This document shows, piece by piece, positions 1-5,730 of a stretch of 6,882 bases of DNA. Origin of the DNA: Anaerolineae bacterium. GTDB taxonomy: Bacteria; Chloroflexota; Anaerolineae; Anaerolineales; Villigracilaceae. Within the stretch, counting starts at the first letter, position 1. Each line of letters begins with the position of its first letter. The DNA lies in contig RFJH01000344.1 in NCBI GenBank assembly GCA_003694975.1, positions 1 through 6,882 of the forward strand, read 5' to 3'. Made by a program: the position numbers and the translations under genes. The notes below the pieces were generated by a model that ran no database searches, was not told where the DNA came from, and worked only from the letters and a program-made list of their open reading frames with translations.

Positions 1-536
1 CGTTCGCAGTGGCGGTCTTCGCCCCACACCTGCTCGCGTGCCAGGGTGGTGTTGCAGTGCGGGCACCAGTCCACCGGCGCTTCCTTGCGATAGGCCAGGT
101 CGTGCTTGAACAGTTGGATGAAGAACCACTGCGTCCAGCGGTAGTACTCCGGGTCGCTGGAGATGGCCTCGCGTTCCCAATCGAACATGGCGCCCATGCT
201 GCGCAGTTGTTTGCGCATCCGCTCGATGTTTTTGTACGTCCATTCCTTCGGGTGTACGCCTTTCTTGATAGCCGCGTTCTCCGCCGGCAGGCCGAAGGCG
301 TCGAAGCCCATGGGGAACATCACGTTGTAACCACGCATGCGCATGTAGCGGGCGCGGGCGTCGCTGGGCGTCATGGCGTACCAGTGCCCGATGTGCAGGT
401 CCCCGCTGGGATAGGGGAGCATGGTCAGGGCGTAATGTTTGGGTTTGCTGCGGTCAATCACGGCGCGATAGAGTTGATCGGCTTCCCAACGTTTCTGCCA
501 TTTTTTCTCGATTTCCGCGTGGTTGTAATCGCTCAT
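1..536 (-). CDS. leuS: Leucyl-tRNA synthetase, N-terminal part (cut by window edge)
   Basis: Class I aminoacyl-tRNA synthetase that attaches leucine to tRNA-Leu in the cytoplasm. Only the first 178 complete codons are present; the gene continues beyond position 1. The start of the Rossmann catalytic domain is clear: PYPSGDLHIGH at residues 41-51 contains the class I HIGH signature (48-51), followed by the family-typical FPMGFDAFGLPAENAA (74-89). CPHC at 158-161 and a further Cys at 177 look like the start of the zinc-binding insertion seen in many bacterial LeuS proteins. The ATG at 536 is preceded by a good ribosome site (GAGGTG, minus strand at 546-541), 18 bases after the ilvE stop, so the two genes are almost certainly co-transcribed behind the leucine-type T-box. 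The editing domain and KMSKS loop lie outside the window. Identity is secure. Confidence 0.96.
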   Translation of the reverse strand, partial: MSDYNHAEIEKKWQKRWEADQLYRAVIDRSKPKHYALTMLPYPSGDLHIGHWYAMTPSDARARYMRMRGYNVMFPMGFDAFGLPAENAAIKKGVHPKEWTYKNIERMRKQLRSMGAMFDWEREAISSDPEYYRWTQWFFIQLFKHDLAYRKEAPVDWCPHCNTTLAREQVWGEDRHCE

Positions 537-554
537 GGCTCACCTCGCTTCTTT

Positions 555-1481
555 TCAGGCGTTGACCGGCGTCAGCCAGCCATAGCGGTCGGGCTGCTTG
601 CCGGAAACGATTCCGAAGAACGCCTCTTGCAACTGCCTGGTAACCGGACCGCGCGTCCCTGTGCCGACCGGGATGCGGTCGACAGAACGGACGGGGGTGA
701 TCTCCGCCGCCGTGCCGGTGAAGAAGATTTCGTCTGCCACGTAGAGCATCTCGCGGGGGATCATCTGTTCCCGAACGGTGTACCCCATGTCCTTCGCCAG
801 GGTGATGACGTAAGACCGGTTGACGCCCATCAGGATCGAACCGCCGATGGGTGGGGTGTAGATTTCGCCGCGATAGACGACGAAGATATTCTCACCGCTG
901 CCCTCGCTGACGAAGCCGTGGGCATCGAGCGCGATGCCCTCGACGAAGCCGTTGTCCTTCGCTTCCATGGCGATCAGTTGCGAATTGACATAGTTACCGC
1001 CGACCTTTGCCATGGCCATGAAGGTGTCCGGCGCGATGCGTCGCCAGGAACTGACCATCACATCCACGCCGTTCTCGATGGCCTCGGCGCCCAGGTAACG
1101 GCCCCATTCGATGGTAAGGATAACCATCTCGGTCGGAACGGCGCGCGCGTCCAGGCTGAACGTACCACTGCTGCGAAAGACCAGCGGGCGGATGTAGCAC
1201 GAGGAATGCCCGTTGCGACGGACGAGTTCGAGGATGGCCGCCTCGACCTCTTCCGGCGTGTGAGGAGGGTCAAGGCGAAGCATGCGGCACGAATCGAACA
1301 AACGCTGCACGTGCGGCTTCAATCCCAGCACCGCCGGCCCTTGGGGCGTCTCGTAGGCGCGAATGCCCTCGAAGACGCTGGAACCGTAATGCAGGGCGTG
1401 GGTAGAGACGTGGACGTTGGCCTCGTCCCAGGGGACGTATTCCCCGTTGAACCAGATCCATTGTGATTTCGGCAGTGGCAT
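555..1481 (-). CDS. ilvE: Branched-chain amino acid aminotransferase
   Basis: PLP-dependent fold-type IV transaminase that moves the amino group between glutamate and the 2-oxo acids of leucine, isoleucine and valine, the last step of their synthesis. The protein is 308 residues, the usual length. FNGEYVPW opens the fold (11-18), HYGSSVFEGIRAY is at 31-43, the predicted PLP-binding lysine is K159 in MAKVGGNYVNS, SEGSGENIF is at 192-200, and FFTGTAAEI at 253-261 contributes phosphate and substrate contacts. The ATG at 1481 is chosen over an in-frame upstream start at 1583 because two overlapping AGGAGG sequences sit 5 bases before it, and because the upstream extension would run through the T-box and its terminator. 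It is followed after 18 bases by leuS. Expression is expected to depend on T-box antitermination by uncharged tRNA-Leu. A D-amino acid aminotransferase or ADC lyase is possible from the fold but much less likely. Confidence 0.95.
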   Translation of the reverse strand: MPLPKSQWIWFNGEYVPWDEANVHVSTHALHYGSSVFEGIRAYETPQGPAVLGLKPHVQRLFDSCRMLRLDPPHTPEEVEAAILELVRRNGHSSCYIRPLVFRSSGTFSLDARAVPTEMVILTIEWGRYLGAEAIENGVDVMVSSWRRIAPDTFMAMAKVGGNYVNSQLIAMEAKDNGFVEGIALDAHGFVSEGSGENIFVVYRGEIYTPPIGGSILMGVNRSYVITLAKDMGYTVREQMIPREMLYVADEIFFTGTAAEITPVRSVDRIPVGTGTRGPVTRQLQEAFFGIVSGKQPDRYGWLTPVNA

Positions 1482-1486
1482 GGCGT

Positions 1487-1495
1487 CCTCCTCCT
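1487..1495 (-). promoter_or_regulatory. ilvE ribosome binding site
   Basis: On the minus strand the sequence reads AAGGAGGAGG, with two overlapping perfect AGGAGG cores. The nearer ends 5 bases before the ATG at 1481. It fixes the ilvE start and lies about 10 bases downstream of the T-box terminator U-run, so it is transcribed only when the terminator is bypassed. Confidence 0.85.
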
Positions 1496-1504
1496 TCCAG
1501 TTAT

Positions 1505-1540
1505 AAAAATTCCCCTTCGCCTCAGGGACGAAGGGGGAAT
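1505..1540 (-). terminator. T-box intrinsic terminator
   Basis: On the minus strand, ATTCCCCCTTCG (1540-1529) pairs with CGAAGGGGAAT (1519-1509), with one C bulged. The hairpin runs straight into five U residues (1509-1505). The left arm and loop also contain the CCCTG needed by the competing antiterminator, so this is the conditional terminator of the riboswitch. It forms when tRNA-Leu is charged. Confidence 0.92.
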
Positions 1541-1770
1541 CTCCGCGGTACCACCCTGGTTCGTGGGGGCTTGCGCTCCTCACGCACTCTGGGGCGCTGT
1601 AACGGGCGCACCCGCCACCGGCTACTTCGGGTTCACCGATGAGGCCTGCCCTGCGCAGTCACAGGGCGACAGGCGAGTTCGGCCTCGCGCGCTCCCGCTG
1701 GGCGCGTTGCCGGGCTTCCACCTCTCTCTCCCGACTCGCTGGCGGGATGGCCTACTACTCCTGTCTGGCC
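1505..1770 (-). promoter_or_regulatory. T-box riboswitch, leucine (CUC) specifier, upstream of ilvE-leuS
   Basis: This untranslated leader senses uncharged tRNA and allows transcription to continue into ilvE. All positions are minus strand. Stem I is closed by GACAGG (1765-1760) with CCTGTC (1673-1668). Above it, the specifier loop has AGTA (1756-1753) opposite GAACTCG (1680-1674), the expected loop-E arrangement, then GGCC (1752-1749) pairs with GGCC (1684-1681), and TCCCGC (1747-1742) with GCGGGA (1698-1693). The distal arm holds the typical AGCGAG and GGTGGAAG segments. The three bases after GAA are CTC (1677-1675), a leucine codon read by tRNA-Leu(GAG). The canonical T-box AGGGTGGTACCGCG is at 1557-1544; its TGGT would pair with the ACCA end of the tRNA. 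CAGGG (1558-1554) can pair with CCCTG in the terminator loop to form the antiterminator. Stem II/III pairings were not fully resolved. The 5' end is approximate. Confidence 0.95.
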
Positions 1771-1790
1771 TTGAAAATCTGTTCTTTTGG

Positions 1791-1815
1791 AAACGGAGCG
1801 CCCGAAGCGCTCCGT
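1791..1815 (-). terminator. GC-rich hairpin after the tRNA-Ala pair, possible weak terminator
   Basis: A perfect 9-bp stem on the minus strand, ACGGAGCGC (1815-1807) with GCGCTCCGT (1801-1793), has a 5-base UUCGG loop and starts 3 bases after the end of the tRNA-Ala(GGC) gene. Only three U residues follow before CC, so it may terminate poorly or serve mainly as a 3' processing or stability element. It lies about 23 bases before T-box stem I. Confidence 0.6.
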
Positions 1816-1817
1816 AG

Positions 1818-1890
1818 TGGACCCAGCGGGACTCGAACCCGCGACCTTCTCAATGCCATTGAGACGCGCTCCCAACTGCGCCATGGGCCC
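1818..1890 (-). tRNA. tRNA-Ala, anticodon GGC
   Basis: The 73-base cloverleaf is complete: acceptor GGGCCCA with TGGGTCC, D arm GCGC/GCGC around AGTTGGGA, anticodon stem TCTCA/TGAGA with loop ATGGCAT, and T arm GCGGG/CCCGC with loop TTCGAGT. The anticodon is GGC (reads GCC, GCU). The G3-U70 wobble pair, the identity mark for alanyl-tRNA synthetase, is present. The loop also has the A32-U38 pair known to be characteristic of bacterial tRNA-Ala(GGC). The CCA end is not encoded. It lies 17 bases downstream of the CGC isoacceptor and is probably processed from the same transcript. Confidence 0.97.
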
Positions 1891-1907
1891 AGGATATTCT
1901 TTCTTTG

Positions 1908-1980
1908 TGGACCTGAGGGGACTCGAACCCCTGACCTCCTCAGTGCGATTGAGGCGCTCTCCCAACTGAGCCACAGGCCC
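1908..1980 (-). tRNA. tRNA-Ala, anticodon CGC
   Basis: The 73-base cloverleaf is complete: acceptor GGGCCTG with CAGGTCC, D arm GCTC/GAGC, anticodon stem CCTCA/TGAGG with loop ATCGCAC, and T arm AGGGG/CCCCT with loop TTCGAGT. The anticodon CGC reads GCG, consistent with a GC-rich genome that keeps a dedicated tRNA for this codon. The G3-U70 alanine identity pair is present and CCA is not encoded. It is the first gene after the promoter at 1999-2027. Confidence 0.97.
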
Positions 1981-1998
1981 GCTCACGGCGTGCAAAGT

Positions 1999-2027
1999 AT
2001 TCTACTTGAGAGCAGGGAGGATGTCAA
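1999..2027 (-). promoter_or_regulatory. Sigma-70-type promoter for the tRNA-Ala pair (possibly also the T-box operon)
   Basis: On the minus strand a perfect -35 TTGACA (2027-2022) is followed by a 17-base spacer and the -10 TAGAAT (2004-1999). The expected start near 1992 leaves about 12 bases before the first tRNA. No comparable promoter is seen between the tRNAs and the T-box. Confidence 0.85.
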
Positions 2028-2043
2028 GAAGAAAAAGTTTTCC

Positions 2044-2072
2044 TTGACATATTAGAACATAAGTTCTATAAT
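2044..2072 (+). promoter_or_regulatory. Consensus sigma-70-type promoter for the membrane protein gene
   Basis: Perfect TTGACA (2044-2049), a 17-base spacer and perfect TATAAT (2067-2072). The expected start near 2079 gives a leader of about 37 bases before the ATG at 2116. Its -35 box is only 16 bases from the -35 box of the divergent tRNA promoter. A palindrome fills the spacer, so this strong promoter is probably kept in check by a repressor. Confidence 0.9.
2053..2068. promoter_or_regulatory. Palindromic operator, LexA-box-like (GAAC-N4-GTTC)
   Basis: TAGAAC (2053-2058), ATAA, GTTCTA (2063-2068) form a perfect 6-bp-arm inverted repeat that overlaps the first two bases of the -10 box. The GAAC-N4-GTTC core is that of the LexA site used by Gram-positive bacteria and reported for the Chloroflexota genus Dehalococcoides. 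The flanking bases are A/T rather than the C/G of the Bacillus consensus. Repression by steric block is expected. Another repressor with a similar palindrome cannot be excluded. Confidence 0.6.
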
Positions 2073-2104
2073 GTGACCAAGTTGCCTATTTTCGTTCCTG
2101 AATC

Positions 2105-2110
2105 AGGAGG
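2105..2110 (+). promoter_or_regulatory. Ribosome binding site of the membrane protein gene
   Basis: A perfect AGGAGG ends 5 bases before the ATG at 2116. It fixes the start of this otherwise unfamiliar protein and supports it being a real, efficiently translated gene. Confidence 0.85.
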
Positions 2111-2115
2111 TTGAG

Positions 2116-2880
2116 ATGACTACCTACCGCTCGCGCACCTCTGGGGGCAATCTGGCAATCCTGGACAGGCTGTTCAAGAATCGACGCCTTCACCGCGGCG
2201 CAGCCTGGGGGTTGATCATCCTCGGCGCGTTGCTGGCTTTCGAGGTTTTCAATTACAGCACGACCGAGTTCGCCCTGCACGACCTGCTGGGAGACTTGCG
2301 CTTTGCCGGTATCCGTTGGGCGACCATTTTGGCCATCGCCTTCTGCGGGATTGACTTTGCCGGCATCGCCCGTCTCTTTACACCGGAGCAAGGTGCCGAC
2401 GAACCCGCCGAGGTCTGGTATCTCTTCGGGGCGTGGCTGTTGGCCGCCGCGATGAACGCCGCGCTCACCTGGTGGGGCGTCTCCGTGGCCATCCTTGATC
2501 ACCAGAGCGCGGGGAGCGTCGTGGTTGGAAATGAAACGGTGACCAGAGTGGTACCCATTTTCGTCGCCGTGATGGTGTGGTTGATTCGGGTGCTGATTAT
2601 CGGCACGTTCTCCATTGCCGGGGAACGCCTCTTCAGCCAGGATGAGCAGCAGCGGCGCGTGCGTTCGACGGCTCGCCCCTCCCTGGCGACTTCTGCGCCG
2701 CGCGCCCGGACGGCAGCCTCTCGCCCTTCGCCGCTGTTTACGCCGGCGCCCAGAGCCGGGGCGCATGCCGAAAGCGGACGTCGCCCGCAGGAGCCTACCT
2801 ATCACAACCTGCCTATGAGCGCGCGTTCCCCTGTGCATTCGGTGGGTCAACGGGTTTCTCGCAACGACCCCGCCCGCTGA
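2116..2880 (+). CDS. Four-helix integral membrane protein of unknown function
   Basis: This 254-residue protein is not one I can name. It has a basic N-terminus (residues 1-28, with NRRLHR) and four hydrophobic segments at about 29-46, 66-86, 101-126 and 144-167. Short polar connections include TPEQGADEPAEVW (89-101) between helices 2 and 3. Helices carry unusual polar or acidic residues (E43, D80, N114). No cleavable signal or catalytic motif is apparent. The C-terminal tail (about 170-254) is rich in R, S, P and A, looks disordered, and is probably cytoplasmic because the helix number is even and the N-terminus is basic. The start is firm: consensus promoter, AGGAGG and ATG. The transglycosylase gene begins 11 bases after the stop, so an operon is likely. 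The promoter palindrome suggests LexA-like repression. A role at the cell envelope is an inference from the neighbour only. Confidence 0.85.
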   Translation: MTTYRSRTSGGNLAILDRLFKNRRLHRGAAWGLIILGALLAFEVFNYSTTEFALHDLLGDLRFAGIRWATILAIAFCGIDFAGIARLFTPEQGADEPAEVWYLFGAWLLAAAMNAALTWWGVSVAILDHQSAGSVVVGNETVTRVVPIFVAVMVWLIRVLIIGTFSIAGERLFSQDEQQRRVRSTARPSLATSAPRARTAASRPSPLFTPAPRAGAHAESGRRPQEPTYHNLPMSARSPVHSVGQRVSRNDPAR

Positions 2881-2891
2881 GTATTTTCTCT

Positions 2892-3584
2892 GTGCACCTT
2901 TCCTCTCCCGTCCGATCCCTTGAGCCGGTGGGGGATGCGTCCACTCGGGGTGGTTGCCTGACAGGGTTGCTCATCCCCCCGCTGCTGGTCGTCGTTGTGG
3001 GGGTGGTGATGGCTCTGGTCGCGGCTGGCCTGTCCGAGGTCGGGAGCGAAGCGGCTGTGCCGTCGGTCGTTTCGCAGGGCGTATCCCCCTTGTTCACCCC
3101 TGAAGTGCGCTTCTGGTCGGCGTACATTTTGCAGTGGTCGAAGGAGACGGGGATCGAACCCAATCTTATCGCCACGGTGATGCAGATCGAATCCTGTGGC
3201 GACCCTTTCGCGCGCTCGCGCGCCGGCGCTATGGGCCTTTTCCAGGTGATGCCGTATCACTTTTCGTCAGGAGAGAATCCCTACGAGCCGGGGACTAATG
3301 CGCGGCGGGGACTGGCGTATTTGCAACGCTCTCTGGAACGCGCCGGTGGAGATGTGCGGCGAGCGTTGGCCGGCTACAACGGCGGTCTGGGGGTGATCTC
3401 CCTCCCGGAGGCTTTGTGGCCTGCCGAGACGCGCCGCTACGTGACGTGGGGAACAGCCATCTACGAGGACGCACGGCGAGGGGCGACCGAAAGCGCGGCG
3501 CTGCTCGAATGGCTGGCGCGAGGCGGAAACGCCTTGTGCGCACAGGCGCGCCGGAGACAGGGGCAGGTCATCCCTCCTCGCTGA
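2892..3584 (+). CDS. Membrane-anchored lytic transglycosylase, SLT (GH23-like) domain
   Basis: Predicted to cleave the MurNAc-GlcNAc bond of peptidoglycan with formation of 1,6-anhydroMurNAc, outside the cytoplasmic membrane. The 230-residue protein has one hydrophobic segment (about 26-46), then an SLT domain from about 70 to 195. Visible motifs are the predicted catalytic Glu100 in MQIESCGDP, GLFQVMP (115-121), NPYEPGTNARRGLAYL (129-144) and AGYNGG (160-165), the family's usual order. The anchor has no lipobox or clear cleavage site, so a single-pass N-in protein is likely. A short tail with EWLARGGNALCAQA follows. The GTG start at 2892 is the only upstream option and has no clear Shine-Dalgarno; translation may depend on coupling to the gene ending 11 bases earlier. 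GTG at 2928 is an alternative. Its last 17 bases overlap the convergent kinase gene. Confidence 0.92.
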   Translation: MHLSSPVRSLEPVGDASTRGGCLTGLLIPPLLVVVVGVVMALVAAGLSEVGSEAAVPSVVSQGVSPLFTPEVRFWSAYILQWSKETGIEPNLIATVMQIESCGDPFARSRAGAMGLFQVMPYHFSSGENPYEPGTNARRGLAYLQRSLERAGGDVRRALAGYNGGLGVISLPEALWPAETRRYVTWGTAIYEDARRGATESAALLEWLARGGNALCAQARRRQGQVIPPR

Positions 3585-4956
3585 GATTCTCTTCTTCTTG
3601 CAAAAGAGGAAGCCAGACGCAGAACGTCGTCCCCTCGCCTTCCTGGGATGCGACTTCGATTGTGCCCCCGTGATGGTCTACAATCCAGTGGGCGATGGAA
3701 AGACCCAGGCCAAACCCCCCGTCTGAGGAGCGGTGGCGGGATTTCTCGGCGCGGTAGAAACGCTCGAAAATGTGCGGCAGGTCTTCTTTCGGGATGCCCG
3801 GGCCGGTATCGCGCACGACCAGACGCGCCTGATTGCCGACCTTGTCCAGGCTGAGGAAAACATCCCCACCCGGCGGTGTGTATTGCACGGCGTTGGAGAC
3901 CAGGTTGAGCAGCACTTGCTTGAGACGGTCGCGATCGCCCTGGACGATGGCCTGGTCAATGTCGGTCAGATGAAGGTGGATTTTTTCGCCTGCAAGGACG
4001 CGCATCTCCTGGAACACTTCAAGCAGGAGGGTGTCCAGTTCTACGGGGGCCATGTTCAGGCGCATGCGCCCCGATTCCGCCTGTACCAGGAGTAACAGAT
4101 CACCGACCAGGCGTTTCAGGCGGTTGGCTTCCTGGTCAATGCTGACCAGGGCCTCCTCATCGAGCGTCTTCATTCGCCGCATGAGGTCCACGTTTCCTTT
4201 GATGATGGTCAGAGGGGTACGCAGTTCATGGCTGACATCCGCCAGGAAACGTTGCTGGGTGGTGAAAAGCAATTCCAGGCGTTCCAGGGTCTGATTGAAG
4301 GCGTAAATGAGGCGACCGATCTCGTCATCAGGGCGACCCTGGTAGGGGATACGTTGCGAGAGGTCGTCGGCACGGTTGATCTGCATGGCCGTGGCGGTTA
4401 CAGTGTCCAATGGCTTCAGAGTATGCCCGATGGCAAGCCAGGAGATGAAGGCGGCTATCAGCAACAGCCCGGCTGCGGCGATGACCTGGACGATGAGCGT
4501 GTTTTCCAGTGTGGCGTCCACTACGGCGAGGTTGGCGCCGACTTCCAGGGTCCCCATCCAGCGTCCGCCAACGAAGAGGGGGACGCTCAGGACGCGCAAA
4601 TGCTGTCCGCGACGGTAGACATCGCGGAAGGTAGGGCGGTTGCTTTGCAGGCCGGAGGGGTCGAGGGGTTGAGTATCCTGGATGATGTTCATCAACGTAT
4701 CGTGCAACCGACCATCCCGTCCCCACACCTGCGCCTGGACGGCGACGTTCACGTCCGGAGCGTGGGAGAAGATAATGCGGCCTGTTGAATCCACGCGCAG
4801 GACGTCCACCATGCTGTCCGCTGTGTGAAGCAGGAGGCTATCCACCTGTCTCAGCAAGGAGACGCGAAGGACGAGGTAAACCACCAGGCTGAGAATGAGC
4901 AGGCTTCCCCCAAACAAGGCCGCGTAGAGGACGGTCAGGCGAGCGCGCAGGGTCAT
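3568..4956 (-). CDS. Sensor histidine kinase, HAMP-containing, two-component system
   Basis: A 462-residue membrane kinase, expected to autophosphorylate on histidine and pass phosphate to the regulator encoded just upstream. From the ATG at 4956: TM1 at about 8-30, an extracytoplasmic sensor region 31-150 with no domain I recognise, TM2 at about 153-177, HAMP to about 230, and HisKA with phosphorylated H243 in FLADVSHELRTPLTIIKG. The ATPase domain shows N355 (LVSNAVQYTPPGG), DTGPGIP (383-389), the F-box IFERFYR (396-402) and GGFGLGLS (413-420). All catalytic boxes are intact. An in-frame start at 5001 would overlap the regulator gene by 35 bases and was not chosen; MTLRARLTVLY is a typical kinase N-terminus. 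No good Shine-Dalgarno precedes 4956, so translation coupled to the regulator, whose stop is 10 bases upstream, is likely. The signal sensed is unknown. Confidence 0.95.
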   Translation of the reverse strand: MTLRARLTVLYAALFGGSLLILSLVVYLVLRVSLLRQVDSLLLHTADSMVDVLRVDSTGRIIFSHAPDVNVAVQAQVWGRDGRLHDTLMNIIQDTQPLDPSGLQSNRPTFRDVYRRGQHLRVLSVPLFVGGRWMGTLEVGANLAVVDATLENTLIVQVIAAAGLLLIAAFISWLAIGHTLKPLDTVTATAMQINRADDLSQRIPYQGRPDDEIGRLIYAFNQTLERLELLFTTQQRFLADVSHELRTPLTIIKGNVDLMRRMKTLDEEALVSIDQEANRLKRLVGDLLLLVQAESGRMRLNMAPVELDTLLLEVFQEMRVLAGEKIHLHLTDIDQAIVQGDRDRLKQVLLNLVSNAVQYTPPGGDVFLSLDKVGNQARLVVRDTGPGIPKEDLPHIFERFYRAEKSRHRSSDGGFGLGLSIAHWIVDHHGGTIEVASQEGEGTTFCVWLPLLQEEENLSEEG

Positions 4957-4966
4957 AGGGAGGGCG

Positions 4967-5644
4967 TCAGGGTTCTTCGCGCAGGACGTACCCCACGCCA
5001 CGCACAGTGTGGATCAGGCGGGGTTCTCCGCCGGCCTCCAGTTTCTGGCGCAGGTAGCGGATGTAGACCTCCAGCACGTTGCTCTCTCCCCCAAAATCGT
5101 AGCCCCAGACGCGATCGAATATCATCTCACGCGTCAGAACCTGCCTGGGGTGGCGCATGAAGAGTTCAAGCAGGTCGAATTCTTTGGCGGTCAGGGAGAA
5201 GACGCGCTCGCCGCGCTTGGCCTGACGGGTGCCGGTATCGAGCGTGAGGTCGGCGAACTCCAGGACAGGGACGCGTTCGGACTGGGTGCGGCGGAGCAGA
5301 GCACGGACACGCGCCAGCAACTCGTCCAGGTTGAACGGCTTGACCATGTAATCGTCCGCCCCGGCATCCAATCCCTGCACCCGGTCCTGGACGGTATCTT
5401 TGGCCGTCAACATCAGAATAGGCACGTTTCCCCCGGTCCGCAGATGATGGCAGACCTCCATGCCATCCATGCCGGGCAGCATCAAGTCCAGGATGACCAG
5501 GTCTGGGGAACGCTCGCGCGCCAGCGCCAGGCCTGTCCGCCCGTCGGTGGCGGTATCCACCTGATACCCCTCATACGTCAGGCCGCGTTGAAGCACTTTC
5601 AGAATGGAGGGGTCGTCCTCAATGATCAAGATGCGCTCGTTCAT
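4967..5644 (-). CDS. OmpR/PhoB-family response regulator
   Basis: A 225-residue DNA-binding partner of the kinase encoded downstream. The receiver domain (about 3-115) has the acidic pair D10-D11, phospho-acceptor D53 in DLVILDLMLPGMDG, T80 in MLTAKD and K102 in YMVKPF, so all conserved positions are present. The winged-helix effector domain (about 128-222) shows LTAKEFDLLELFMRHP, VLTREMIFDRVWGY and the closing HTVRGVGYVLR. The start at 5644 (MNERILIIEDD) is preferred over 5677, which adds 11 atypical residues and lies upstream of the likely transcription start; AGGAAAG lies 9 bases before it. The overall look is of the MprA/ArlR type of envelope-stress regulators, but the targets cannot be read from sequence. 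Kinase and regulator form one operon. Confidence 0.96.
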   Translation of the reverse strand: MNERILIIEDDPSILKVLQRGLTYEGYQVDTATDGRTGLALARERSPDLVILDLMLPGMDGMEVCHHLRTGGNVPILMLTAKDTVQDRVQGLDAGADDYMVKPFNLDELLARVRALLRRTQSERVPVLEFADLTLDTGTRQAKRGERVFSLTAKEFDLLELFMRHPRQVLTREMIFDRVWGYDFGGESNVLEVYIRYLRQKLEAGGEPRLIHTVRGVGYVLREEP

Positions 5645-5665
5645 CGTATGGGCTTTCCTACGCAG

Positions 5666-5674
5666 AATATACCA
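5666..5674 (-). promoter_or_regulatory. Possible extended -10 promoter for the two-component operon
   Basis: On the minus strand TGG-TATATT (5674-5666) is a good extended -10 element. No convincing -35 box is found 16-18 bases upstream. The predicted start near 5659 gives a very short leader to the ATG at 5644 and rules out the longer start at 5677. A weak -35 would fit activation by a regulator, perhaps the encoded one. Confidence 0.45.
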
Positions 5675-5730
5675 CAAAATCGGTTTGTTCAGGCATGGTG
5701 AGGCGGTGGCACCGAGGGCACAGGGGGGAA

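Noticed and set aside
9..1466. Long plus-strand open frame of 485 codons opposite leuS and ilvE
   Set aside because: It lies antisense to two well-identified genes, has no family motif, no ribosome site, and composition typical of a GC-rich shadow frame.
1482..1583. Extended N-terminus of ilvE starting at 1583
   Set aside because: The extra 34 residues would be encoded by the T-box and its terminator, while a very strong ribosome site marks the ATG at 1481.
1638..1640. ATC (isoleucine) triplet in the leader as a possible T-box specifier
   Set aside because: It lies 3' of stem I, outside the specifier loop. The CTC at 1677-1675 is correctly placed opposite the AGTA strand and after GAA.
1563..2055. 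Plus- and minus-strand open frames across the T-box and tRNA region
   Set aside because: They translate the riboswitch and tRNA genes; repeated GTRTRDLL-like stretches come from conserved tRNA T arms read on the wrong strand.
5009..5701. Plus-strand 230-codon open frame opposite the response regulator
   Set aside because: Antisense shadow of a clear OmpR-family gene with intact motifs; no independent support.
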